DNA of 64,000 nucleotides. Source: Sitta carolinensis (lineage: Eukaryota > Chordata > Aves > Passeriformes > Sittidae). This document shows positions 11,241 through 23,000 of the stretch, one piece after another; the first letter of the stretch is position 1; each line of letters starts with the position of its first letter. The DNA lies in NCBI GenBank assembly GCA_032173965.1, contig CM063311.1, positions 186,001 to 250,000 on the forward strand. Direction: 5' to 3'. The position numbers and the translations under genes were made by a program. The notes beneath the pieces were generated by a model that ran no database searches, had not been told where the DNA came from, and saw nothing but the letters and a program-made list of their open reading frames with translations.

Positions 11241-11935
11241 GGAGGGGATGAAAACTCCGGGATGAGGAGGATGAGGAGGATGAGGAGGATGCGGGGGAGG
11301 GGATGAAGGCTCCAGGATAAGGAGGATGAGGAGGATGAGGAGGATGAGGAGGATGCGGGGGAGGGGATGAAGGCTCCAGGATGAGGAGGATGAGGAGGAT
11401 GCGGGGAGGGGATGAAGGCTCCAGGATGAGGAGGATGAGGAGGATGAGGAGGATGCGGGGGAGGGGATGAAGGCTCCGGGATAAGGAGGATGAGGAGGAT
11501 GCGGGGAGGGGATGAAGGCTCCAGGATAAGGAGGATGAGGAGGATGAGGAGGATGCGGGGGAGGGGATGAAGGCTCCGGGATAAGGAGGATGAGGAGGAT
11601 GAGGAGGATGAGGAGGATGAGGAGGATGAGGAGGATGCGGGGGAGGGGATGAAGGCTCCGGGATAAGGAGGATGAGGAGGATGAGGAGGATGAGGAGGAT
11701 GCGGGGGAGGGGATGAAGGCTCCGGGATAAGGAGGATGAGGAGGATGAGGAGGATGAGGAGATGAGGAGGATGAGGAGGATGCGGCGGGGAGGGGATGAA
11801 GGCTCCGGGATAAGGAGGATGAGGAGGATGAGGAGGATGAGAGGATGCGGGGGAGGGGATGAAGGCTCCGGGATGAGGAGGATGAGGAGGATGCGGGGAG
11901 GGGATGAAGGCTCCGGGATCACGAAGATTTTCCCG
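11240..11935. repeat. GAGGATGAGGAGGATGCGGGG compound minisatellite
   Basis: Units of AGGATGAGG (9 or 12 bp) expand and contract within a larger unit ending GCGGGGGAGGGGATGAAGG then CTCCGGGATA. About a dozen large units. Confidence 0.9.
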
Positions 11936-11984
11936 GGATTTTCCCCGGGGCGTGGGGGGACCCGAAATGGGGACCTGGGACCCC

Positions 11985-12635
11985 CCGGGATCTGGGGACA
12001 CTCCTGGAACCTTGGGGACAATTCCAGACCTTGGGGACACTCTAAGGCTTTGTGGACACTCCCAGGATTTTGGGGACAATTCCAGACCTCGGTGACACTC
12101 CCAGGATTTTGGGGACAATTCCAGACGTCGGTGACACTCCCAGGATTTTGGGGACAATTCCAGACCTTGGGGACACTCCCAGGATTTTGGGGACAATTCC
12201 AGACCTTGGGGACACTCCCAGGATTTTGGGGACACCCCCGAAATTTAGGGACAATTCCAGACCTTGGGGACACCCTCGAGATTTGGGGTCACTCCTGAGA
12301 TTTTGGGGACACCCCCGAGATTTGGGAAAACTTCCAAGATTTTGGGGACAATTCCAGACACCCCGAGATTGGGGGACACTCTGAGGGCTTTGGGGACCCT
12401 CCTGAGATGGCACCGAGGCCTCGGGGACACTCCCAGGATTTTGGGGACAATTCCAGACCTTGGGGACACTCCCAGATTTTGGGGACACTCCCGGGTCATG
12501 GGGACACTCCCGGGCTTTGGGGCCACTCCCAGGATTTTGGGGCCACTCCCAGACCTTGGGGATTTTGGGGACACTGCCAGCCTTTGGGGACACTCCCAGG
12601 ATTTTGGAGCCACTCCCAGGATTTTGGTGCCAGCC
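11985..12635. repeat. GGGGACACTCCCAGGATTTT minisatellite
   Basis: ~22 bp half-units: GGGGACAATTCCAGACCTT alternates with GGGGACACTCCCAGGATTTT. It lies upstream of the CYP2 gene. Confidence 0.85.
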
Positions 12636-12840
12636 GTGTCCCGTGTGTGTCCCCGGTGTCACCCGCGGTGTCACCGGCCCGGCCCCGCCCCCGGCCTTGC
12701 GCAACCGGGGCCACCTCGGTCCCCTCTCTGTCCCCTCATTGTCACCTTTGTCCTCTCTCAGTCCCTCTGTCACCTTTGTCCCTTTTGTCACCTTTGTCCC
12801 TTCCCTGCTCCTGCCGACCTGGGACACCCGGGGGGGACAG
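12636..12840 (+). promoter_or_regulatory. GC-rich island with GC boxes and a C/EBP palindrome, candidate CYP2/AXL regulatory segment
   Basis: This is the least repetitive part of the 4-kb head-to-head spacer. It has CCGGCCCCGCCCCCGG (GC box) directly followed by TTGCGCAA at 12697-12704, a perfect C/EBP-type palindrome. C/EBP factors are known regulators of hepatic CYP2 genes. It lies ~1.16 kb upstream of the CYP2 start codon, separated from it by a CTGTCCCC array. No TATA box is evident. Confidence 0.4.
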
Positions 12841-13765
12841 AGGGAGGACAGGGAGGGGACAGGGAGGGGACACCGTGGGGAGCGTCCCTCCCTGTCCCCC
12901 CTGTCCCCCCTCTGTCCCCCCTCTGTCCCCCCACTGTCCCCCCTGTCCCCCCCTGTCCCCCTTCTGTCCCCTCCCTGTCCCCCTCTGTCCCCTCCCTGTC
13001 CCCCCTCTGTCCCCCTCTGTCCCTCTCTGTCCCCTCCCTGTCCCCTCCCTGTCCCCCCTCTGTCCCCTCTCTGTCCCCTCCCTGTCCCCCTCTGTCCCCC
13101 CTCTGTCCCCCTCTGTCCCCTCCCTGTCCCTCCTGTCCCCTCCGTGTCCCCCTCTGTCCCCCCTCTGTCCCCTCCCTGTCCCCCTCTGTCCCCTCCCTGT
13201 CCCCTCTCTGTCCCCTCTCTGTCCCCTCCCTGTCCCCCTCTGTCCCCTCCCTGTCCCTCTCTGTCCCCTCCCTGTCCCCCCTCTGTCCCCCTCCTGTGCC
13301 CCCCTCTGTCCCCTCCCTGTCCCCCGTCCCCCTTGTCCCCCCTCTGTCCCCTCTCTGTCCCCTCTCTGTCCCCCCTCTGTCCCCCCTCTGTCCCCTCCCT
13401 GTCCCCCCTCTGTCCCCTCCCTGTCCCCCCTCTGTCCCCTCTCTGTCCCCTCTCTGTCCCCCCTCTGTCCCTCTCTGTCCCCTCCCTGTCCCCCCCTGTC
13501 CCCTTGTCCCCTCTCGTCCCCTCTCTGTCCCCTCCCTGTCCCCCTCTGTCCCCTCCCTGTCCCCTCTGTCCCCTCCTGTCCCCCTCTGTCCCCTCCCTGT
13601 CCCCCCTCTGTCCCCCCTCTGTCCCCTCCCCTCTGTCCCCTCCCTGTCCCCCTCTGTCCCCCTCTGTCCCCTCTCTGTCCCCTCCCTGTCCCCTCTCTGT
13701 CCCCCCCTCCTGTCCCCCTCTGTCCCTCTGTCCCCCCTCTTGTCCCCCCTGTCCCCTCCCCTCCC
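12841..13765. repeat. CCCTCTGTCCCCTCCCTGTCC array upstream of CYP2
   Basis: ~0.9 kb of 9-11 bp units (CCCCTCTGT, CCCCTCCCTGT); the plus strand is almost pure pyrimidine apart from the G of TGT. It ends ~100 bp before the CYP2 ATG. Confidence 0.9.
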
Positions 13766-13862
13766 CCGCCCTTTGCTCGCCCCTCCCTGTCCAAGGTCCC
13801 CGATTGTCCCCAGGTATCCCCAGGTATCCCCGATTGTCCCCAGGTACCCCGCAGTCGCCCCC

Positions 13863-14033
13863 ATGGCTCCTGTCCTGCTCGCCCTGCTGGCCCTGCTGGC
13901 GCTGGCGCTGCTGTCGCATCTGTCGCGACATCGCCGCCTCGCCGCTCGCCTCCCGCCGGGCCCGCGGCCGCTGCCGCTGCTGGGGAACCTGCTGCAGGTG
14001 TCGCCGTTCCGCACCGTGCGCTCCCTGCTCCAG
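13863..14033 (+). CDS. CYP2 exon 1: membrane anchor and proline hinge
   Basis: The ATG at 13863 (CCCCCATGG context) opens 57 codons: a hydrophobic anchor ([17 protein letters not shown]), basic residues ([10 protein letters not shown]), then [15 protein letters not shown]. The exon ends in phase 0 at CAG/GTGAGC. Confidence 0.85.
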
Positions 14034-17000
14034 GTGAGCGCTGCCCGCAAATTCGGGGAAATTTGGGGAAATTTTGGGGAATTTTTTGGGAATTTTTTGG
14101 GAATTTTTTGGGAATTTTTTTGGGATTTTTTAGGAATTTCTTTGAATTTTTTCCGGGTTTTTTTCGGGCTTCTGGGGCGGTTTTGGGGTTTTGGGACCCC
14201 CTGTGCACTCCAGTCCCGGCTCAAGGGCGGAGTTTTGGGGAAAATTTGGGAAAATTTGGTAATTTTGGGAATTGGGGAATTTTTGGGAATTTTTTTGGCA
14301 TTTTTCCGGGTGTTTTGGGGGCGTTTTGGGGCGGGTCAGGGGGGTTAAGGAGGCTCCAGGTGTCCCAATTCAGGGATCCTCAAGGGGAGGATGCGGGAAT
14401 TTGGGGAAAATTTTGGGAAATTTAGGGGCTTTGGGGATTTTGGGAATTTTTTGGATTTTTTTGGGGATTTTTTTGGAATTTTTTTGGAATTTTTTTGGAT
14501 TTTTTTTTGAATTTTTTCCGGGTTTTTTCGGGCTTCTGGGGCGGTTTTAGGGGGTTTTGGGACCCCCTGTGCACTCCAGTTCCGGCTCAAGGGGCGGATT
14601 TGGGGAAATTTGGGGAAATTTGGGGGTTTGGGATTTTTGGGAATTTTTTTTAATTTTGTTGGAATTTTTTTGGCATTTTTCGGGTGTTTTGGGGCGTGGT
14701 CAGGGGGGTTATAGGAGGCTCCAGGTGTCCCCGTTCCAGGGTGCTCAAGGGGGATTCGGATTTGGGGAATTTTGGGGATTTTGGGGCTTTGGGATTTGGG
14801 AATTTTGGAATTTTTGGATTTGTTTGGTTTTTGGAATTTTTTTGGATTTTTTAGGATTTTTTAAATTTTTCGGGTTTTTTGGGCTTCTAGGGGTTTTAGG
14901 GGGTTTTGGGGCCCCTGTGCACTCCGTTCGGCTCAAGGGGCGGATTTGGTGGAAATTTGGAAATTTGAGGAATTGAGTTTGGGATTTTTGGGATTTTTTG
15001 GAATTTTTTTGGATTTTTTTAGTATTTTTTTTGAATTTTTTCCGGGTTTTTTCGGGCTTCTGGGCGGTTTTAGGGGGTTTTGGGACCCCCTGTGCACTCC
15101 AGTCCCGGCTCAAGTTGGATTTTGGGGAAAATTTGGGAAAATTTGGGAATCTGGGGTTTGGGGAATTTTTTTGGATTTTGGGGGATTTTTTGGTATTTTT
15201 TCAGATTTTTTTTTCCGAATTTTTTCGGGCTTCTGGGGCGGTTTTAGGGGGTTTTGGGACCCCCTGCACCCTCCAGTTCCGGCTCAAATTGGAGATTTGG
15301 GGGAAATTTGGGAAAATTTGGGAATTTTGGGAATTTTTTTGGAATTTGGGGATTTTCTGGGAGGGATTTGGGGAGATTTTGGCGCCATTTGGGTCCATTT
15401 AGGGCGAATTTAACGAGGTTTGGGGGAATTTTTTTGCGATTTTTCTGGGATATTTATGGATTTTTTATTTGTAGGGAGTTTAAAAATGTGAATTTTAGGG
15501 AATTTCGGCAATTTTATGGATTTTTATAAATCAGATTCTTCTGGGATTTTATGGATTTTTTTTATGGATTTTGGGGATTTTTAAAAATATTTTATGGATT
15601 TTTATTTTTTTTTTTTTAATTCTATCGGATTCTTATGGGGTTTTATGGATTTTTTGGGATTTTAATGGGATTTTTATGGGATTTTCGTAGCTTTTAACGG
15701 GATTTTCATGGGATTTTTGTGGATTTTTATGAGATTTCGATGGATTTTAATGGGATTTTTTAGGATTTTTTTGGGATTTTCATGCATTTTAATGGGATTT
15801 TCACAGATTGTAATGGGATTTTCGCTGATTTTCACGGGATTTTTGGGACTTTTATGGGATTTTTGGTTTTTTTTTAATTTTTATTGGGTTTTTTTATTAT
15901 TTTTTTATGGGATTTTCATGGATTTTAACGGGATTTCCATGGATTTTTATGGGATTTTTTTGGATTTTAACGGGATTTTCATGGGATTTTTTTGGATTTT
16001 TATGGGATTTTTTCGGATTTTTATGGGATTTTCGTGGATTTTAACGGGATTTTCATGGATTTTCACGGGATTTTTTGGGATTTTTATGGGATTTTCGTGG
16101 ATTTTAATGGGATTTTCACTGATTTTAACAGGATTTCCATGGATTTTCACGGGATTTTTGCTGATTTTAATGGGATTTATGTGGATTTTTACGGGATTTT
16201 TTTTGATTTTTATGGGATTTTCACGGATTTTAATGGGATTTTCCTGGATTGTAACGGGATTTCCATGGATTTTTATGGGATTTTTTGGATTTTAACGGGA
16301 TTTTTATGGGGTTTTTTAGGATTTTAATGGGATTTTCGTGGATTTTAGCGGGATTTTTTTTGGATTTCCATGGGATTTTTGGGGGTTTCCATGGATTTTC
16401 ACGGGATTTTGGGGATTTTTATGGGATCTTCATGCATTTTAATGGGATTTCGTGGATTTTAACAGGATTTTCATGGATTTTCATGGGATTTTTTTTTTTT
16501 TTTATGGGATTTCCATGGATTTTCACGGGATTTTGGGGATTTTCACGGGATCTTCGTGCATTTTAATGGGATTTTCACTGGATTTTTTGGATTTTAACAG
16601 GATTTTCATGGATTTTAATGGGATTTTCGCTGATTTTAATGGGATTTTTTTGGGATTTTCACGGGATTTTTTGTGTTTTCCCTCTCCCAGCTCAGCGATC
16701 GCTACGGGCCGGTGTTCACGGGGTGCCTGGGATGGATTTGGCTCCATTTCAATGGGATTTGGGTCATTTTTCACGGGATTTTCGCTGATTTTAATGGGAT
16801 TTTTTTGGGATTTTCACGGGATTTTTTGTGTTTTCCCTCTCCCAGCTCAGCGATCGCTACGGGCCGGTGTTCACGGTGTGGCTGGGCCCGCGGCCGGTGC
16901 TGGTGCTGCACGGCACCGACGCCGTGCGCGAGGCGCTCGTGGGGAACCCCGAGGTGTTCGCGGGGCGCGGGCGGCTGCCGACCATCGAGAGCACCTTCCG

Positions 17001-20000
17001 GGGCTACGGTGCGAGCTGAAACCCCCGGAAACACCCGGAAACGCGCCAAAATCACCCCAAAATCAGCCCAAAAACCACTCCGAAACACCCCAAAAAAGCG
17101 CCAAAACCACCCCAAAATCAGCCCAAAAATCACCCCAAAAACACCCCGGAAACACCCAAAAAAGCGCCAAAATCACCCCAAATCAACCCAAAAATCACCC
17201 CAGAAACTCCCGGAAATACCCCAAAAAAGCGCCAAAACCACCCCCAAAATCAGCCCAAAAATCACCCAGAAACACCCAGAAACGCGCCAAAATCACCCCA
17301 AATCAGCCCAAAAACCACTCCAGAAACACCCAAAAAAGCGCCAAAACACCCCAAAATCAGCCCAAAAATCACCCCAGAAACACCCCGAAAGCACCAAAAT
17401 CACCCCAATCACCCAAAAATCACCCCAGAAACTCCCGAAATACCCCAAAAAGCGCCAAAACCACCCCAAAAATCAGCCCAAAAACCACTCCCAGAAACAC
17501 CCCAGAAAACGCGCCAAAAATCAGCCCCAAATCAGCCCAAAATCACCCCAGAAACACCCGAAAACGCCCCAAAATCAGCCCCAAATCAGCCCAAAAATCA
17601 CCCCAAAACACCCCGGAAACGCGCCAAAATCACCCCAAAATTCCCCGAAAACCCCCCCGGAAAACCCCAGAAAAAGCGCCCAAACACCCCAAATCAGCCC
17701 AAAAATCACCCCAAATATCACCCCAAAACCCCCCGGAAACACCTGGAACTACCCAAAAATCACCCCCAAAAAAGCACAAAAATCACCTCAGAAACACCTG
17801 GAAAACACCCAGAAACACCCCAAAATCACCCAAAAAAGACCAAAAATCACCCCAAAAACACTCCAAAACCAATCCCCAAAACATCACAGAATATCACCCC
17901 AAAAATACCCAAAAAATTCCCTAAAATCTCGATCCCACCCCATAATTTTCCCAAAAAATGCTCAAAAAAAAAAAAAAAACAAAACCAAATAAACCCCAAA
18001 AAGATTCTCAATCCACCCACAAGATTATCCCGAAAATTCCCCAAACCCACTCCAAAATTCCCAAAAAATATCCAACCCATCCCAAATTATCCAAAATACC
18101 AATAAAACAACGGGAAAATTTCCAAACCACCCAAATTTATCCCAAAATATTCCAAAAAATCCCGTGGATTTTCCCCATTTCCCATGGAATTTTCCCAGAT
18201 TTTTCCCCATTTCCCATAGAATTATCCCTGATTTTCCCCATTCCCATGGATTTTCCTCCATTTTTCCCCATTTCCCATGGATTTTCCCCATTCCCATGAA
18301 TTTTCCCCATTTTCCAAATTTCCATGGATTTTTCCCATTTCCCATGGATTTTTCCATGGATTTTCCCCATTTCCCATGGATTTATCCCTGATTTTTTCCC
18401 CATTTCCCATGGATTTTCTTCCCCTTTCCTATGGAATTTCCCCATTTTTCCCCCATTTCTCATGGATTTTTTTCCATTTCCATGGATTTTTCCCAGATTT
18501 TTCCCATTTTTCATGGATTTTCCCATTTTCCCATGGATTTCCATCCCATGATTTTTCCCATTTCCCATGGATTTTTTCCAGATTTTTCCCATTTCCATGG
18601 AATCTCCCTCCCCATTTTTCCACATTTCCACATGGATTTTTCCCTGGATTTTCCCCATTTCCATGGATTTTTTCCCATTTCCCATGGATTTTCCCAAATT
18701 TCTCCCATTCCCATGGATTTTCCCATGGATTTTCCCATTCCCATGGATTTTCCGCATTCCCATGGATTTTCCCCTGGATTTTCCCCGTTCCCATGGATTT
18801 TTTTTCCCCGTTCCCATGGATTTTCCCATGGATTTTTCCCAATTTTCCCCATTCTAGGGGTGGTTTTCGCCGATGGCGAGCGCTGGCGGCAGCTGCGCGC
18901 TTCTCCCTGTTGGATTTCCCCATTCCCATGGATTTTTTCCCATTCCCATGGATTTTTTTCCCATTCCCATGGATTTTTTTCCCCATTCCCATGGATTTTC
19001 CCATGGATTTTTCCCAATTTTCCCCATTCCAGGGGTGGTTTTCGCCGATGGCGAGCGCTGGCGGCAGCTGCGCCGCTTCTCCCTGTTGGATTTCCACCAT
19101 TTCCCATGGATTTTTATTTTCCCCATTCCCATGGATTTTTTTCCCATTCCCATGGATTTTTTTCCCCATTCCCATGGATTTTTTTCCCCATTTCCAGGGT
19201 GTGGTTTTCGCGATTGGCGAGCGCTGGCTGGCAGCTGCGCCGCTTCTCCCTGTTGGATTTCCCCATTCCCATGGATTTTTTTCCCCATTCCCATGGATTT
19301 TTTTCCCATTCCCATGGATTTTTTCCCCATTCCCATGGATTTTTCCCCATTCCAGGGGTGGTTTTCGCCGATGGCGAGCGCTGGCGGCAGCTGCGCCGCT
19401 TCTCCCTGTCGGTGCTGCGGGATTTGGGGCTGGGCCGGCGCAGCCTCGAGAGCCGAATCCAGGAGGAGGCGCGGGAGCTGCTGCGCCACATCCAGGACAA
19501 GCGCGGTGCCGGATTGCGGGAATTCGGGGCTCTGGGGGAGGCGGGAAAATCCCGGGAATCATCCCAAAAAACCCCACCGGGATCGGGGCGGGGCAAGGGC
19601 AAGAAATGTGGGATTAATCAAAAATTATCCCCAAATTGATGTTAAAATATCCTGGAATTATCCCAGAATTATCCCCAAAATGACCCAAAATTATCCCAAA
19701 TTAATCAAAAATTATCCCAGAATATCCCAAAATTAATCACAAAATTATCCCAAATTAATCAATAATTATCCCAAAATATCCCAAAATTGTCCGAAAATAC
19801 ACAAAATTATCCCAAAATTATCCCAAATTAATCGAAAATTAATCAAAAATTATCCCAGAATTATCCCCAAAATAACCCCAAATTAATCCCAAAATATCCC
19901 AAATTAATCCCAAAATTATCCCAAATTAATCAAAAATTATCCCTACATTATCCCAAAATTATCCCCAAATTATCCCAAATTAATCAAAAATTATCCCAAA

Positions 20001-23000
20001 ATTATTCCAAAATTAATCCCAAAATATCCCAAAATTATCCCCAAATCATCCCCAAATTAATCCCAAAATTATCCAAAAATTTATCAAAAATTATCCCAAA
20101 ATTACGCCAAAATTATCCCAAAATTAATCCCAAAATAGTCCAAAATTAATAAAAAATTATCCCCAAATTAATCCCAAAATTATCCCCAAATTAATCAAAA
20201 ATTATCCAAAAATTATCCCAAAATGACCCCAAAATTATCCCAAAGTTAATCCCAAATTAATCTCAAAATACCCCCAAAATACACAAAATTATCCCCAAAT
20301 TATCCCAAATTAATAAAAAATTATCCCAAAATTATTCCCAAATTATCCCAAAATTATCCCCAAATTATCCCAAATTAATCAAAAATTATCCCAAAATTAT
20401 TCCAAAAAAAATCCTAACTTAATCCCAATATTTCCTAAAATTATCCCAAAATTATTCCCAAAATGACCCCAAAATTATTCCCAAAATTATCCCAAAATTA
20501 TTCCCAAATTAATCCCAAAATATCCTGGAATTATCCCAGAATTATCCCCAAAATGACCCCAAAATTATCCCTAATTAATCAAAAATTATCCCAGAATTAT
20601 CCCCAAAATGATCCCAAAATTATCCCAAATTAATCAAAAATTATCCCAAAATATCCCAAAATTAATCACAAAATTATGCCAAATTAATCAGTAATTATCC
20701 CAAAATTATGCCCAAAATTATCCCAAATTATCCCAAAATTAATCCTAAAATATCTCAAATTAATCCTAAAATTATCCCAAATTAATCAAAAATTATCCCC
20801 AAATTAATCCCAATATTTCCTAAAATTATCCCGGAATTATCCCCAAAATGACCCCAAAATTATCCCAAATTAATCAAAAATTATCCCCAAATTATCCCTA
20901 AATATTCCAAAATTAATCCCAAATTAATCTCAAAATATCCCAAAATTACCCGAAATTAATCCCAAAATAGTCCAAAAATACACAGAATTATCCCAAAATT
21001 ATCCCAAATTAATCAAAAAATATCCCAAAATTATTCCAAAATTATTCCCAAATTATCCCCAAATTATCCCGAAATTAATCCCAAAATTCCTAAAATTATC
21101 CAAGAATATTTCCCAAAATGACCCCAAAATTATCCCCAAATTATCCCCAAAATTATCCCAAATTATTCCAAAATTACCCCAAAAATTATCCCAAAATTAA
21201 ACCCAAAATACCCCAAAATATTCCAAAATTATCCCCAAATATCCCAAAATTTGGGGGATTTTTGGGATAATTTTTGGGTATTTTGGGGGGGATTTTTGGG
21301 GATTTTTGGGGGGATTCTGGGACTGATTTTGGGATATTTTGGGGGTAATTTTGGAGGATTTTTGGGGGGATTTTGGGGATTTTTGGAAAACTTTGGGGGA
21401 TTTTTGGGGGGGATTTGGGGACGATTTTTTGGGGGATTTTTTTGGAAATTTTGGGATGATTTGGGGGTGATTTTGGGGTATTTTTGGGGGATTTTGGGGC
21501 CGGTTTTGGGGTGATTTTGGAATATTTTGGGGGGATTTTTGGGGTGATTTTGGGGTAATTTGGGGTGATTTTAGGGGATTTCTGGGGTAATTTTATTGGA
21601 TTTTTCGGGAGATTTTGGGGTGATTTTGTGGGATTTTTGGGGTGATTTTATGGGATTTTTGGGGGATTTTCTATTGGATTTTTCTGGTGATTTGGGGGGA
21701 TTTTTGGGGATCTTTTGGGGTATTTTTGGGATGATTTCTGTGGTATTTTTGGGGGTATTTTTTGCAATTTTGGGATTTTTTTGGGGTATTTTTTGGGGGT
21801 ATTTCTGGGGTATTTTTTGGCGATTTTTGGGTGATTTCTGGGGTATTTTGGGGCGATTTTGAGCAATTTTCAGGGGTATTTTTTAGGTGATTTCTGGGGT
21901 ATTTTGGGGGTATTTTTGGGCGATTTTGGGTCATTTTCAGTGGATATTTTTTAGGGATTTCTGATATTGGGGATTTTGGGCGATTTTGGGCAATTTTCGG
22001 TGGTATTTTTTTGTGATTTCTGGGGTATTTTGGGGGTATTTTTGGGCGATTTTGGGTCATTTTCAGGGTATTTTTTAGGTGATTTCTGGGTATTTTGGGG
22101 GTATTTTTGGGCGATTTTGGGCATTTTCAGGGGTATTTTTTTGTGATTTCTGGGTATTTTGGGGATATTTTTGGGCGATTTTGAGCAATTTTCAGGGATA
22201 TTTTTTAGGTGATTTCTGGGGTATTTTGGGGTATTTTTGGGCGTTTTGGTCATTTTCAGGGTATTTTTTAGGTGATTTCTGGGGTATTTTGGGGATATTT
22301 TTGGGCGATTTTGAGCAATTTTCAGGGTATTTTTTTGTGATTTCTGGGGTATTTTGGGGGTATTTTTGGGCGGTTTTGGGTCAATTTTTGGGGTATTCTC
22401 AGGCGACCTTGACCCGTTCTGCTGCTGCGCGCTCCATCATTGCACTCTGTTGGGCGCGCTTCCTACGAGACAGCGAATTCCTGAGCTGCTGGGACTCATA
22501 ATGACATTCGCGAGATGAGCACCACTGGGCGCAGTTTTAGGGGTTGTGGGATTGATGGGGATTGATGGGTTGATGGGGGATTGTGGGGGATTTGGAGCAT
22601 GATTTAGGGGGATTTATCGGTTTATGGGGATTTTGGGGTTTTTGGGATTTATTGGGATTTATGGGGCATTTATTGTGGCTTATGGGATTTAGGGGGATTA
22701 TTTTTATGGGGGATTTATGGGGATTTATGAGGTTATTGGGGATATTTATGGGGGATTTATTGGGATTTTGGGTTTATCATTTTATGGGAATTTTTTTATG
22801 GGGATTTATTGGGATTTTGGGTTATTGGGATTTATGGGGATTTTGGGATTTAGCGGTTTATTGGGTTATTTTTTTTGGATTGATTGGGATTTATTGGGGA
22901 TTTTTGGGTTTGGATTTATTGGTTTTGGGTTATGGGGATTGGGTGGATTTTTGGGATTTATTGGATTTTAGGGATTTATTGGGATTTTGGGGATTTTGGG

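Noticed and set aside
12742..14208. Long arginine/glycine/glutamate-rich frames antisense to the CYP2 start ([11 protein letters not shown])
   Set aside because: Translation of the CTGTCCCC array; no conserved start or domain.
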